A stretch of DNA of 64,000 nt from Paludibacteraceae bacterium (lineage in GTDB: Bacteria; Bacteroidota; Bacteroidia; Bacteroidales; Paludibacteraceae), in NCBI GenBank assembly GCA_024400115.1, contig JAKSNF010000002.1, forward strand, positions 98,397 to 162,396, given 5' to 3'. The notes under the pieces were generated by a model. The model saw only the letters and a program-made list of their open reading frames with translations, was not told the origin of the DNA and did not search any database. The position numbers and the translations under genes are program-made. Every line of letters begins with the position of its first letter. Position 1 is the stretch's first letter. Below are positions 31,191-40,980 of the stretch, piece after piece.

Positions 31191-32701
31191 GATTTATATT
31201 TTATAGTATTCTAGCGATTAGCTGCTGCATGATGCAGGCAGAGGATATGATTTATCTGGAGCACTCGAATACGCTTGAGTTCGATCAAGCGCGACTGCCC
31301 GATGCACAGATACTACGCGGAGATGTGCAGTTCCGTCACGACTCGATGTGGATGTACTGCGACTCAGCCTATTTCTATGACCAACAGAACTCCTTAGACG
31401 CTTTTGGGCATGTACGCATCGTTCAAGGAGACACATTGTCCGGCTATGGCGACAAGCTGTTCTATAACGGAAACACCAAGGTGGCACGCTTTAGAAAAAA
31501 CGTGAGACTCATTCACCGCAACACGACGCTTTATACGGATAGCCTCAATTATGACCGCGCTAAGGACGTGGCTTACTACCTCTGGCGGGGGAAGATTGTG
31601 GATAGTCTCAACACCTTAACCTCCGTACGGGGTTACTATTATCCGTCCACAGAGCAGGCTCTTTTCCGTAATGAAGTTCTTCTGACGAACGAGAACCTTA
31701 TTTTAGACTCGGACACGCTCAATTATAATACGGGCACTAATGTGGCGGATATAGTAGGTCCGACAACCATATTATACGATGAAGAGACCACGATATTATC
31801 TTCTCTCGGAACGTACAACACCGCCAATGACCAATCCAAACTATACAACCGCAGCGTTATCAAGCACAGTGACCACAAGATGATGACGGGTGATAGTCTG
31901 TTCTATGACCAACAAGCCGGTTTGGGTATAGGCTGGCATAACGTTATTGCGAGTGATACGACGAACAGCATCACGCTTTATGGCAATTACTGCGAGATGT
32001 ACGAGGAGCCGGAACATGGTTTTGCGACCGATAGTGCCTTGATTGTTGACTGGTCTGACTCGTTAGACTACACGTATATGCACGCCGATACACTCTTTAC
32101 TGCCACGGTTGATTCCGCCAAGCATATACGGGCACGGCATAATGTGCGTATTTACAAGACGGATATGCAAGCCGTTTGTGACTCGATGTGGTACAATGGC
32201 AAAGACTCGATAGCCCATCTGTACGAGGACCCCGTTTGTTGGAACGATAGCAATCAAGCGTCCGCGGACACGATTCATGTGATCATCAAGAACGGAGAGG
32301 TGGACTATTTACATGGTGTTGGTTCAGCGATTATGATTCAGCAAGTAACCGATTCGTTCTTCAACCAGATGTCGGGTAAGCAAGCCTATGCTTATGTACG
32401 CGAGGGTGAAGTGAAGGAAGTAGAAGTGAAGGGAAATGCGTTAACCGTTTATTACCCACGAGAAGATAATGGTAAGTTCATTGGTGTGAACACGACGGAG
32501 AGCAGTACGATTTATATGTACCTTATTGACCAACAGGTGGATCATGTGCTCTTTACGACGGAGACGAACGGTACTATTTATCCGTTAGACCAAGTGCCGG
32601 AGGGAGCAGACCGCTTGGGTGGTTTCTTCTGGGCAACGCAAGAGAGACCGCGAGTACCGGGGGATGTGTTCCTTAAGCCCGAAAGGACGGCGAGGCCGTA
32701 A
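31184..32701 (+). CDS. OstA-like (LptA/LptD-type) outer-membrane biogenesis protein
   Basis: Bacteroidetes OstA-like proteins resemble LPS transport proteins LptA/LptD. The only plausible start is TTG at 31184, because it is followed directly by a signal peptide (KRFIFYSILAISCCMMQA). Repeated OstA strands are visible (YLEHSNTLEFDQARLPDAQILRGDV; DSAYFYDQQNSLDAFGHVRIVQGDTL; DSDTLNYNTGTNVADIVG). About 505 residues. Unusual: the start codon and the next two codons lie in the last heptamer of a repeat element, so the original ATG may have been replaced. Confidence 0.85.
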   Translation: MKRFIFYSILAISCCMMQAEDMIYLEHSNTLEFDQARLPDAQILRGDVQFRHDSMWMYCDSAYFYDQQNSLDAFGHVRIVQGDTLSGYGDKLFYNGNTKVARFRKNVRLIHRNTTLYTDSLNYDRAKDVAYYLWRGKIVDSLNTLTSVRGYYYPSTEQALFRNEVLLTNENLILDSDTLNYNTGTNVADIVGPTTILYDEETTILSSLGTYNTANDQSKLYNRSVIKHSDHKMMTGDSLFYDQQAGLGIGWHNVIASDTTNSITLYGNYCEMYEEPEHGFATDSALIVDWSDSLDYTYMHADTLFTATVDSAKHIRARHNVRIYKTDMQAVCDSMWYNGKDSIAHLYEDPVCWNDSNQASADTIHVIIKNGEVDYLHGVGSAIMIQQVTDSFFNQMSGKQAYAYVREGEVKEVEVKGNALTVYYPREDNGKFIGVNTTESSTIYMYLIDQQVDHVLFTTETNGTIYPLDQVPEGADRLGGFFWATQERPRVPGDVFLKPERTARP

Positions 32702-32704
32702 TAG

Positions 32705-32791
32705 TTTAGAGTGGAGAGTTTAGAGTTTAGAGTAGTTTAGAGTTGAAAGTTGAAAGTTTAGAGTTGAACGTTGAAAGTTGAAAGTTGAAAG
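32705..32791. repeat. Long heptamer satellite (intergenic)
   Basis: Twelve heptamers (TTTAGAG, TGGAGAG, TTGAAAG, TTGAACG types) fill the gap between the OstA-like gene and the next gene, with one extra TAG triplet after the fourth unit. It ends 4 bases before the next ATG at 32796. Confidence 0.9.
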
Positions 32792-32795
32792 ATAT

Positions 32796-33554
32796 ATGAA
32801 AAAGGTAATTATCAGTATTTTAATGGTTGCGGTGAGTGCAACGATGGTGGCACAAGATGCTGCTTGTTCAGTAGGTTTGCAGTTAGGATTTAGTCAAAAC
32901 ATCTACCGTGTTAATAGTCCCACTAACGATGTGGCTCAACAAAAGACGCTCAACGGAACAAACTTGAACGGTTTTAAAGTCGGAGCGGTGTTTGAAGGAA
33001 ATATAGTTGCCGGTTTTGGTGCGCTTATCTCCCTTAATTACACCTACGGAGGCGGCACGACCAAGTGGCAAAAGATTTCGGACGTGTCGATTTATCCTCA
33101 GACGCGCTCGCGTTATGATTTGCACAACTTAGAACTGGCTTGCGATTGGCAGTATAAGTTCAAATTAGCACAGAAGTTCTATTTCCTCCTTTATTCGGGT
33201 CCGGCTATTCAGTGTAACTTATCTCTGCACGAAACAGAGTTTCTAAAGGACTTTGACCAAACGACTCGTTCCCAAACCAAAGTACAGCACATTGGCGAGT
33301 ACGATGATACGGAAATGTTCAAGGCCTACCGTCGTTTCAACGTGACATGGGGAGTGGGTATCGGTGTTCAGTACGAGCGTTACTTCATTCGTGGCGGATA
33401 TGATTTTGGATTGGTTAATCCGTATTATATCAGCAATTTCAATCAAGTGGTTAAAGCCGACGGTACTCCGCTTTATGCGAGCCAAGCCACTCGTGGTCGT
33501 GAGGACCAGTGGTTTATTAAGTTAGGTATATTCTTGTGGCAAGCAGATAAATAA
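32796..33554 (+). CDS. Outer-membrane beta-barrel protein (porin-like)
   Basis: The start at 32796 (MKKVIISILMVAVSATMVAQ) gives a clean signal peptide; the upstream codons from 32778 are repeat. About 252 residues of alternating amphipathic strands (ACSVGLQLGFSQNIY; GFGALISLNYTYGG; FYFLLYSGPAIQCNL; RYFIRGGYDFGLVNP; KLGIFLW) fit an OmpW/OmpA-like or PorT-like barrel. It is followed by dnaG with a 2-base gap. Specific function unknown. Confidence 0.75.
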   Translation: MKKVIISILMVAVSATMVAQDAACSVGLQLGFSQNIYRVNSPTNDVAQQKTLNGTNLNGFKVGAVFEGNIVAGFGALISLNYTYGGGTTKWQKISDVSIYPQTRSRYDLHNLELACDWQYKFKLAQKFYFLLYSGPAIQCNLSLHETEFLKDFDQTTRSQTKVQHIGEYDDTEMFKAYRRFNVTWGVGIGVQYERYFIRGGYDFGLVNPYYISNFNQVVKADGTPLYASQATRGREDQWFIKLGIFLWQADK

Positions 33555-33556
33555 AT

Positions 33557-35590
33557 ATGGCATATAAGATTCCCAAAGAGACTATTGACCGCGTCTTTGA
33601 GGCGGCTAAGATAGAAGAGGTGGTGAGCGACTACGTTTCATTAAAGAAACGGGGTGCTAATATGATTGGTTTATGTCCGTTCCACAACGAGAAGACGGGT
33701 TCGTTCACTGTGTCTCCCTCCAAGGGTATATATAAGTGTTTTGGTTGTGGTAAGGCGGGTCATGCGGTGGCTTTCATTATGGACATAGAGCAGTGCAACT
33801 TCATGGAAGCGGTTAAACAGCTTGCCAAGAAATATCACATAGAGGTAGAGGAGCGTGAGATGACCCAAGAGGAGCAGCAGTTGCAGGACGATCGCGAGTC
33901 GATGTTCGTGGTCAATGATGTGGCTAATCAGTGGTTCCAAGACCAGTTATGGAACACACAAGAGGGTCAGGCTGTCGGACTGAGTTATTTCCGCGAGAGA
34001 GGACTGAGAGAAGACATTATTCGTAAGTTCCAATTGGGTTACTCGCCGGAGAAGGGTAATCAGTTGTCTCAATACTTAATTAAGCAGGGATATAAAGAGC
34101 AGTATATATCGAATAATGTAGATACGCAGATAGGTACAGGACTGAGTGGTTTGGCAGAAGATGGGCGTTTATACGACCGTTTCCGCGACCGCGTTATCTT
34201 CCCTATTCATACGGTAAGCGGCAAGACAGTGGCTTTTGCAGGACGGATACTTAAAAAGAAATACGACAAGAACGGGGAGGAGATACATGTAGGTAAGTAT
34301 GTCAATTCGCCGGATAGTATCATCTACTCTAAGACGCATGAGTTATTCGGTTTGTTCTTTGCCAAGCAAGCCATTGTAAGGCAGAACCTATGCTATATGG
34401 TAGAGGGGCAGATGGATGTTATCTCCATGCACCAAGCCGGTATAGAGAACGTTGTTTGCAGTGGTGGAACGGCGTTGACCACGCCTCAGATTAGGCTTAT
34501 TAGGCGATTCACCAATAACATAACGGTTATCTACGACGGAGATGCTGCGGGTATTCACGCAGCGCTACGTGGAATAGATATGTTCCTTGAAGAAGGGTTC
34601 AGTGTGAAGGTGCTGTTGCTGCCCGATGGAGAGGATCCGGATTCGTTTGCGCGCAGCCATAATGCGTCGGACTTTATCGACTATATCCAAGCCAATCAAG
34701 TTGATTTCATTCGGTATAAGGTGCAAGCCCTTGGCGCTGAGGCGGGTAACGACCCGATGAAACGTTCGGAATTGGTCAAATCGGTAGCGTTATCTATTAG
34801 TAAGATTCCAGACGCTATCACCCGTCAAGTGTATATCAAAGACTCGTCGGACAAGTTACAGATGCCCGAACAAATACTGCTACGCGAGGTAGGACGGTTA
34901 CGTCGAGAAGAGTATATTGAGATGACAAAGAAACAAGAGGAGAAACAGCGCAGTGAGGAGATGCAGACGGCAGTTCAAGCAGCTCCGGCCACGCAGACTA
35001 ATTCAACGAATAAGTCGTCTCCTTTTATGGAGAACTTCCGCAATCTGATACAAGTCATTGTTAAGAAAGGCGAGAAGCCGCTCTATGTGTGTGCAGACGG
35101 AACACTTATCTTAGCCGGTGAATATATACTCAGTCAGTTAGAGCGAGATAATATTGACATTCCGGATGAGGTCTATCGCAAGATAGCAAGCGAATATACC
35201 GCTCATTGTCATGAGCCGGGATTTAAGGCAGAGACTTTCTTTAAGTTCCACGAGGACGCGCAGATCAGTCAATTATCGGTGCAGCTGATAGCCGATCGGT
35301 ATCAGTTGAGTCGTATGTTCCAAAGACAAACGATTTCGGAGAATGTGGTTAGGGATATTAAAAAAGAGGATGAGGCAGAACAATTGAGAAACATGATTTA
35401 TCAGTTGCTGATGGAACTCAAATACGCCATTTTGCTTCACCGAATAGACACTTTAGAGAGTGAGATTAAACAAGCCCAAGAGAATAAGGATGTAGATCGT
35501 CAATTGGAATTGCTCAAACAACTGCCTCCATTAACAGAACTGAGAAATAAGTTCTGCAAGCAATTAGGAAACCGAGTTATTACACTATAA
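33557..35590 (+). CDS. dnaG: DNA primase
   Basis: Makes RNA primers for DNA replication. N-terminal CHC2 zinc-binding domain (LCPFHNEKTGSF and YKCFGCGKAG), a TOPRIM catalytic core (YMVEGQMDVISMHQAG; VIYDGDAAGIHAALRG) and a C-terminal helicase-interaction region (about residue 530 on, with a long coiled stretch SEIKQAQENKDVDRQLELL). 677 residues is normal for Bacteroidetes. Confidence 0.96.
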   Translation: MAYKIPKETIDRVFEAAKIEEVVSDYVSLKKRGANMIGLCPFHNEKTGSFTVSPSKGIYKCFGCGKAGHAVAFIMDIEQCNFMEAVKQLAKKYHIEVEEREMTQEEQQLQDDRESMFVVNDVANQWFQDQLWNTQEGQAVGLSYFRERGLREDIIRKFQLGYSPEKGNQLSQYLIKQGYKEQYISNNVDTQIGTGLSGLAEDGRLYDRFRDRVIFPIHTVSGKTVAFAGRILKKKYDKNGEEIHVGKYVNSPDSIIYSKTHELFGLFFAKQAIVRQNLCYMVEGQMDVISMHQAGIENVVCSGGTALTTPQIRLIRRFTNNITVIYDGDAAGIHAALRGIDMFLEEGFSVKVLLLPDGEDPDSFARSHNASDFIDYIQANQVDFIRYKVQALGAEAGNDPMKRSELVKSVALSISKIPDAITRQVYIKDSSDKLQMPEQILLREVGRLRREEYIEMTKKQEEKQRSEEMQTAVQAAPATQTNSTNKSSPFMENFRNLIQVIVKKGEKPLYVCADGTLILAGEYILSQLERDNIDIPDEVYRKIASEYTAHCHEPGFKAETFFKFHEDAQISQLSVQLIADRYQLSRMFQRQTISENVVRDIKKEDEAEQLRNMIYQLLMELKYAILLHRIDTLESEIKQAQENKDVDRQLELLKQLPPLTELRNKFCKQLGNRVITL

Positions 35591-35615
35591 ACAAGCGAAC
35601 AAAACAATATACGTT

Positions 35616-36386
35616 ATGTTATTTGATAGTATCGTTTATGGTCCTATTCATTCACGGCGATTAGGTGTTTCGCTTGGAATGAATTTAATGCCCATCGATG
35701 TCAAGGTGTGTACCTTTGACTGTATCTATTGCGAGTGCGGATTTAATCAGGCCGTGTTGCACCCCACCCTTCCCACGCGGAAGCAAGTTCGTGAGGCATT
35801 AGAGAAGACCTTATTCCCCTACTCCTCTACTCCCCTACCCCCCATCGATGTCATCACTTTCTCCGGAAACGGTGAACCGACGTTACATCCAGATTTCTTA
35901 GGAGTAATAGAAGACACGTGTGCTTTGCGTGACCGTTATTGTCCTCAAGCGAAGGTGAGCGTACTGAGTAACTCGACTCAGTTAGGTCGAGCAGAGGTTG
36001 TTCAAGCACTGCAGCTCTGTGATAACCGTATTCTGAAATTAGACTCCGCCATTGACAGCACTATGCAGCTCATTGATGCACCGGTGAAGAAGGACTTGAC
36101 GGTGGCAGAGATTGTGAATAAGTTGAAGGTCTTTAATGGAGACTTCACGTTACAGACCTGTTTTCTCCGCGGGAAAGTGGGAGACGTGGCGGTAGATAAC
36201 ACGACAGAAGAAGAGTTGACTGCGTGGTATAAGGTAGTTAAACAACTGAAGCCCAAACAGATCATGATTTATGTCATTGACCGTGCTACACCGGTAAAGA
36301 CATTGGAGAAGATAAGCAAAGAACAAATGGAAACCATTGCCGAACCCTTACGAAAAGAAGGATTCGACGTTATTGTGTGTGCTTGA
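35616..36386 (+). CDS. Radical SAM protein
   Basis: The 4Fe-4S/SAM motif is CTFDCIYC (C-x3-C-x2-C), followed by SGNGEPTLHP and VSVLSNSTQL. 256 residues. The N-terminus SIVYGPIHSRRLGVSLGMNL matches a widespread family of small radical SAM proteins of unknown substrate. Residues about 67-74 (PYSSTPLPP) are encoded by octamer repeats of the same type as in mreC. Upstream of the nucleosidase-like gene by 1 base. Confidence 0.85.
   Translation: MLFDSIVYGPIHSRRLGVSLGMNLMPIDVKVCTFDCIYCECGFNQAVLHPTLPTRKQVREALEKTLFPYSSTPLPPIDVITFSGNGEPTLHPDFLGVIEDTCALRDRYCPQAKVSVLSNSTQLGRAEVVQALQLCDNRILKLDSAIDSTMQLIDAPVKKDLTVAEIVNKLKVFNGDFTLQTCFLRGKVGDVAVDNTTEEELTAWYKVVKQLKPKQIMIYVIDRATPVKTLEKISKEQMETIAEPLRKEGFDVIVCA
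35816..35843. repeat. Octamer repeat in the radical SAM gene
   Basis: CCCCTACT, CCTCTACT, CCCCTACC in a row. The complement is the same octamer family as the mreC repeat (GGGGAGTA). Confidence 0.7.
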
Positions 36387-36387
36387 T

Positions 36388-36993
36388 ATGAAAAAATACA
36401 CGACACTGATTATTTTAGCCGGTCTCATCCTGATTGCAGGTGTGGCAGTACAGGTGGTTAAGCAGAATAAAACCAAAGATGTTATGAAAGGATATTTACT
36501 TATTGCCGAAGAGCAAGAACTTAAGTTACTTCCCGAATTAGGACTAAATCCCGATGAGTGGAAAGTTGTTATCACGGGTGTAGGAGCCATTAATATTATG
36601 AACGCCACCCGTTCTATTCCCAAAGACGCGTTAGTGGTTAATGTAGGTTATGCCGGAAGTAGTAATTTCGAGATTGGCACTTGGGTGGACGTGACGGAAG
36701 CGCGTCTGCACCACCCCAAGGTGACCTATCCTGAACCGACCCTCACACTGAACGTAAGAGCACAAGAGTTGGGGCTTAAGCCGGAAGTGTTGGCAGAGAT
36801 GAAGCAAGCCGTTTGTTATTCGGGCGTTGATTTCGTGACGGAGAGTTGTTTCCGCGACTGCGCTTTTGATATGGAGGTAACATTCATTGCCGCACAGGGT
36901 TTCACGCGTTTATGTTCGCTTAAGTATGTGAGCGACAACCTCGATATACACACCTATCGTGAGGTGGGTGCAGGTGTAGCAGCTCGCGACTAA
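36388..36993 (+). CDS. Membrane-anchored MTA/SAH nucleosidase-like (PNP/UDP phosphorylase superfamily) protein
   Basis: The start at 36388 gives an N-terminal membrane anchor (TTLIILAGLILIAGVAVQVV). The rest shows nucleosidase features: VVITGVGAINIMNATRSI, VVNVGYAGSSNFEIGTWVDVTEA and DMEVTFIAAQGFTRLCSLKYVSDN, the last containing the purine-binding ME and a D/N active-site region of the MTAN family. About 201 residues, shorter than MTAN. It overlaps the convergent gldB by 4 bases. Activity is inferred. Confidence 0.75.
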   Translation: MKKYTTLIILAGLILIAGVAVQVVKQNKTKDVMKGYLLIAEEQELKLLPELGLNPDEWKVVITGVGAINIMNATRSIPKDALVVNVGYAGSSNFEIGTWVDVTEARLHHPKVTYPEPTLTLNVRAQELGLKPEVLAEMKQAVCYSGVDFVTESCFRDCAFDMEVTFIAAQGFTRLCSLKYVSDNLDIHTYREVGAGVAARD

Positions 36994-37997
36994 GGTTTAT
37001 AGCGACTATTCTCCAATATATATTGACTATCTCCCTCTGCCATTAACTCTTGCAACGTGGCGGAGGGATTATTTTGCATATAAGACTGAGCAATATGCCA
37101 GCCTATCCATGTGGCAATACGAGCCGGACATTGTTGGCTAATCTCTGCCGTAAAGGGTCCGTCATTGAGGTAAGTGGCTAAGGTTATATTGTCATACTTA
37201 AAGAGTTCTCTTCGGTCCATCAGCATATTCCAAATACCTTTCTCATGTTGTTTTGCCCAAGACCATTGTTCGTAAGAATAGCCCATGACTTCGTTTTCAT
37301 CTAATTCCGGGAAACAAAGGGAGAGGAGGTACATAATCTTGCCACGATACAACATTTGATCGAGCAAGCGTGCTTGTTTACTCGTATAAGGTAAGTGTCG
37401 GAAGAGATAAGCGCTCACCACGTCGGCGGGAATACACTCCTTGCGCATGTTCTGCATTTGGTAGTGGTGCACTACCCTATTGTAATACTCATAATCAGAA
37501 CCTAAGTAAAGGTCGGCTCCAACAGCAATATCATCCCCAACCCAAAGGATAGCGGCATTAAAACCGGACACAAAAAGATAAACCGTCGGGATAGTCCAAT
37601 CGGGGTAAAGGTAGTTTACGCGTGCAAAAGCGGAGCCTAAGGACTGCTGTATATCGTCCACAGATTGAAAAACAACTTGTTCGCGTTGGTTGGTTTTTTG
37701 GAAACCATAAAGAGTGTCGTTTAAGAACTCTGGCAAAACACGGCAAAGGTAGGCCGTATCCGTAGTAGGTGCTCCTAAAATATCCTCCACAAAGACAGAC
37801 ATAAAATCTGGGAACGAGTCGTATAATGCCCTAATATCCTCCATTGCCGTTTCTTCATTCACTTGCACTAAAGCATTATCTACCCGCTCAATACGAACGT
37901 CCATCGGTGCTAAATTCGAGGGAAAATACTCCGATTTCTTTGAGCAACTTAACAGCCCTATGAATAGGACTAATACACTAAAAACCTTATACTTCAT
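36990..37997 (-). CDS. gldB: Gliding motility lipoprotein GldB-like
   Basis: The start at 37997 gives the lipoprotein signal MKYKVFSVLVLFIGLLSC (Cys18). The domain shows VRIERVDNALVQVNEE, ALYDSFPDFMSVFVEDIL, VYLFVSGFNAAILWVGDDIAVGADLYLG and YLFRHLPYTSKQARLLDQMLYRGK. This matches the GldB family, known from Bacteroidetes gliding/T9SS biology and also present in non-gliding Bacteroidales. It is followed 18 bases downstream of the LolD-like gene on the same strand. Confidence 0.85.
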   Translation of the reverse strand: MKYKVFSVLVLFIGLLSCSKKSEYFPSNLAPMDVRIERVDNALVQVNEETAMEDIRALYDSFPDFMSVFVEDILGAPTTDTAYLCRVLPEFLNDTLYGFQKTNQREQVVFQSVDDIQQSLGSAFARVNYLYPDWTIPTVYLFVSGFNAAILWVGDDIAVGADLYLGSDYEYYNRVVHHYQMQNMRKECIPADVVSAYLFRHLPYTSKQARLLDQMLYRGKIMYLLSLCFPELDENEVMGYSYEQWSWAKQHEKGIWNMLMDRRELFKYDNITLATYLNDGPFTAEISQQCPARIATWIGWHIAQSYMQNNPSATLQELMAEGDSQYILENSRYKP

Positions 37998-38015
37998 AAT
38001 AAATATCACTAAAAA

Positions 38016-38666
38016 CTAAATAACAACGCCGTTGCGCAGTTCTACCACTTGGTCGCTGATTTTAGCTAAATCTTTATCGTGGGTAACGATTAGTATTGTT
38101 TGTCCAAACTGCTGCCGCAAACGTAGTAGGAGTTCGTGCAGTTCTTTCTTATTCGCCTCATCCAGACTTCCGGAGGGTTCGTCGGCTAAGATAATAGCCG
38201 GATTCATCATCATCGCACGGGCAGCAGCAACGCGTTGTTTCTCGCCTCCGGAGAGTTGATTAGGTTTATGGTTGATTCGATCGGCAAGCCCTAAATCGGA
38301 GAGCAGTTGTTGGGCGCGAGCACGTACGGTTTCACGTTTCTCACCGGCAATAAGTCCGGGCATCATCGTGTTCTCTAAAGCCGTAAACTCAGGCAAGAGT
38401 TGGTGGAACTGGAAGATAAACCCAATCTTATGATTACGGAAATGTGCGAGTTCTTTATCTTTAAGCGAGAGCACATCTACCCTATCAATAATGACCTGTC
38501 CACTGGTGGGACGGTCAAGGGTGCCGATAATCTGCAAGAGGGTCGTTTTGCCGGCTCCGCTCTTACCGATAATACACACTATTTTACCCTGCTCAACCGT
38601 TAAGTTAACTCCTTGTAAAACAGCCAAATCCCCAAAGGATTTACATACATTTTTAACTTCAATCAT
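38016..38666 (-). CDS. ABC transporter ATP-binding protein (LolD-like)
   Basis: Walker [14 protein letters not shown]-loop [18 protein letters not shown], signature [15 protein letters not shown], Walker [14 protein letters not shown] and H-loop IVTHDKD. The 216-residue length and the [14 protein letters not shown] stretch fit LolD/MacB-type ATPases that work with FtsX-like permeases. No permease gene is adjacent; it overlaps the upstream protease gene by 4 bases. Confidence 0.88.
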   Translation of the reverse strand: MIEVKNVCKSFGDLAVLQGVNLTVEQGKIVCIIGKSGAGKTTLLQIIGTLDRPTSGQVIIDRVDVLSLKDKELAHFRNHKIGFIFQFHQLLPEFTALENTMMPGLIAGEKRETVRARAQQLLSDLGLADRINHKPNQLSGGEKQRVAAARAMMMNPAIILADEPSGSLDEANKKELHELLLRLRQQFGQTILIVTHDKDLAKISDQVVELRNGVVI

Positions 38667-39700
38667 TTTGCTTGTCTTTTGGTGAATAAGATTACTTTAT
38701 CTATCATATCGTCCCTCTGTGAGGGATTGGTTATATCTATTCTTATATCGGGTTGAATACCCTGCTCTATCGACTCTTTATTGACATTAAACATCTTAAC
38801 ACTGGAGAAACGAACCATCCAACCGCAGGGCAGTTCATAACTAAGTGGCATACCCCCTCCGCCTCCTGTTTTATCCCCGATGATGGTAGCGTGTTCAGCA
38901 TTGGTCATACAATTGACAAACGCATTCGTAGCAGAATAGCAACGGCGATTGGTGAGAACATAAACAGGACGCATCCAATGCACATATTGATTAGGAGTTA
39001 CTTTCAGTTCCTCTAAATCGGAGAAGTCGTTATGTCCAGGGCCGTTCTTATGCTGCCAATACCCCACTACTGTTTCGTGCTCAAAGAAAGGTGCTGCTAA
39101 AGTATAAGCATTCGTCAAATCGCCACCGCCATTACTACGGACATCAATAATAACGGCCTTGCAATCGGATAACTTAGATAACACTCCACCGATATTAGCA
39201 CAACTATTACTGAAAGAGGAATAATAAATATACCCTATCGTATCGGTGGTCAGTTCATAGGACAATCGTCCATAATATAAGCCTCCCGACATTCGATAAG
39301 AAGGCACATACTTAGAGAACACCAATGAACTATTAAAATTTGTTGGGGCATTATCGTACCAACCCGAATAAGCCGACACATCAAACCACGAATAAAGATT
39401 GACGTGCCCATCTTTGAGACTATCTAACATAGAGGCACATAAGTCAAAGAGCAACTCTTGGTAATTCTTGTTATCACTCATTTCCGACTCCAACAATCTC
39501 GCCTTAGTGATATACTCCTCATGAATAGCGTCCCAATCAACATCTTTCTCTTCAACGAAACAGTATTTAGTATCAATCGTCTGCCATAACGCTTCGATAT
39601 TCGCCACAGCACTAAATGTACTTTCAATCTCATTCTTGCTTTGGCAAGAAGAAAGGGCAATGAGATATATTAATAAATATATAAGGAAGGAACGTTTCAT
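38663..39700 (-). CDS. S41 family C-terminal-processing-type peptidase lipoprotein
   Basis: Lipoprotein signal with Cys19 (LIALSSC). A tricorn-like core domain is followed by the tail-specific protease fold: AVIIDVRSNGGGDLTNAYTLAAPF, the nucleophile Ser region NRRCYSATNAFVNCM, and GDKTGGGGGMPLSYELPCGW. No PDZ domain is obvious. About 345 residues. It lies between a DUF3316 gene and the ABC ATPase in a minus-strand operon. Confidence 0.85.
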   Translation of the reverse strand: MKRSFLIYLLIYLIALSSCQSKNEIESTFSAVANIEALWQTIDTKYCFVEEKDVDWDAIHEEYITKARLLESEMSDNKNYQELLFDLCASMLDSLKDGHVNLYSWFDVSAYSGWYDNAPTNFNSSLVFSKYVPSYRMSGGLYYGRLSYELTTDTIGYIYYSSFSNSCANIGGVLSKLSDCKAVIIDVRSNGGGDLTNAYTLAAPFFEHETVVGYWQHKNGPGHNDFSDLEELKVTPNQYVHWMRPVYVLTNRRCYSATNAFVNCMTNAEHATIIGDKTGGGGGMPLSYELPCGWMVRFSSVKMFNVNKESIEQGIQPDIRIDITNPSQRDDMIDKVILFTKRQAK

Positions 39701-39702
39701 GT

Positions 39703-40497
39703 TTATCTAAATCTCTCAGCGGGTTTAACTTTATATCGGAAGACACAACCTACGATAAGGTTCACTTGTTGTCGATGGAACTGCATCGTTTGTGTGCCAT
39801 AATGGAGTAACCTATGCTCTGCTCCCACACGCCAAGTAGAGTGGGGGAACTGCAAGTCAAGCGTTATCTCATGTCGCAAAGACTGGTGATTCCACAAACC
39901 GGCACAACGTACATTACCTTGCATCACACCCTCGGTGAGTTCATAATAACTCTGGAAATAGTCAGGTACAAAATCTATTCCAATCACACTAAGATACGCC
40001 AAATAGCGAAGGCGATAACTCGTCTTTTTGCCGCTAAAAGACCAACTCACACCCGCCATGGCTTGCGCTTGAACGGCAGCGTCCATCGAGTAGGGTTTAT
40101 TGGTATTAGACATCAAATAACGCGCCATCAATTCTGCCTCCAGATGAGGTCCAACCAATACTTGCAGACCCTTATCTTGCCAATCCCAATAATGATAAGC
40201 GCCCCAACCGGTTTGAATGCCCAGTCCCCAAAGGCGATTGGACTTAGGGGTATTATAAGACCACAGACCACTTAAGTCGAGAGTCCCTACATGAGACCAA
40301 TGTTCGTGCTTACTGAAGGATTGCCACCACTCATTACCAATACCCACCCATTGACCATTGTAACGAAGCGGACTCAGATAAGGATCCACTTGCCAAACAC
40401 CCCCGTACTTGAGTTTGAGGATGTTCTCATGCTCCACCACTTCCGCATGAAGTAGGATAGGGGAGAGTAGAAGGATTATATAAAGTATTTTTTTCAT
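39703..40497 (-). CDS. DUF3316 outer-membrane-associated protein
   Basis: Signal peptide MKKILYIILLLSPILLHA, then amphipathic beta-strands (GTLDLSGLWSYN; GLGIQTGWGAYHYWDW; LVGPHLEAELMARYLM) ending in an arginine-rich tail. I recognise DUF3316, a Bacteroidetes envelope family of unknown role. It ends 3 bases before the S41 peptidase gene and overlaps tsaE by 4 bases. Confidence 0.75.
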   Translation of the reverse strand: MKKILYIILLLSPILLHAEVVEHENILKLKYGGVWQVDPYLSPLRYNGQWVGIGNEWWQSFSKHEHWSHVGTLDLSGLWSYNTPKSNRLWGLGIQTGWGAYHYWDWQDKGLQVLVGPHLEAELMARYLMSNTNKPYSMDAAVQAQAMAGVSWSFSGKKTSYRLRYLAYLSVIGIDFVPDYFQSYYELTEGVMQGNVRCAGLWNHQSLRHEITLDLQFPHSTWRVGAEHRLLHYGTQTMQFHRQQVNLIVGCVFRYKVKPAERFR

Positions 40498-40958
40498 TCT
40501 ATAGTCAATTGGCGATCCCCATTATCTTGAGGGGTGATTGTTATTTTTACTAAATCGTCCGGCAAAAGAGCATCTATCATCTCCGGCCACTCAATGAAAC
40601 AGTAATTGCCGGAATAGAGATACTCCTCTGCACCAAAGTCTTGCGCCTCGCGTATATCCTTAATACGATAGCAATCGAAGTGATAGAGTTCAGCACCAAA
40701 GCGTTGGGCATTAGTACCCTCTAACTCATATACATTAACAATGGCAAAAGTGGGACTATTCACCACATCGTCTGTCCCCATCTCTGAACAGAGTTGTTTA
40801 AGAAAGGTTGTCTTACCTGCTCCCATTTGACCATAAAAAGCAAAGATCTTCTTGTTTCCCGTTAGTTCAAGTAGGGATAAAACCGATTGGCGTTCGTTCT
40901 TCTCGTTCAAGAGAAAGAGAGCATCATTTTCGTCTTTTTTTAACGTGTAGGTATTCAT
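40494..40958 (-). CDS. tsaE: tRNA threonylcarbamoyladenosine biosynthesis ATPase TsaE
   Basis: Walker A GQMGAGKTTFLKQL, the SPTFAIVNVYE switch and YHFDCYRI with FIEWPEM, all typical of TsaE, which supports t6A modification of tRNA. 154 residues is normal. It overlaps the DUF3316 gene by 4 bases. Confidence 0.93.
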   Translation of the reverse strand: MNTYTLKKDENDALFLLNEKNERQSVLSLLELTGNKKIFAFYGQMGAGKTTFLKQLCSEMGTDDVVNSPTFAIVNVYELEGTNAQRFGAELYHFDCYRIKDIREAQDFGAEEYLYSGNYCFIEWPEMIDALLPDDLVKITITPQDNGDRQLTIE

Positions 40959-40980
40959 GTTTGTTATAAATATTCAATTC

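Noticed and set aside
26483..32791. Heptamer satellites as a CRISPR array
   Set aside because: Units are only 7-8 bp, spacers are not unique 30-bp sequences, and the elements lie within coding genes without cas genes.
38016..39700. LolD-like ATPase with its permease as a complete ABC exporter
   Set aside because: No FtsX- or MacB-like permease gene is adjacent in the window, so only the ATPase is called.
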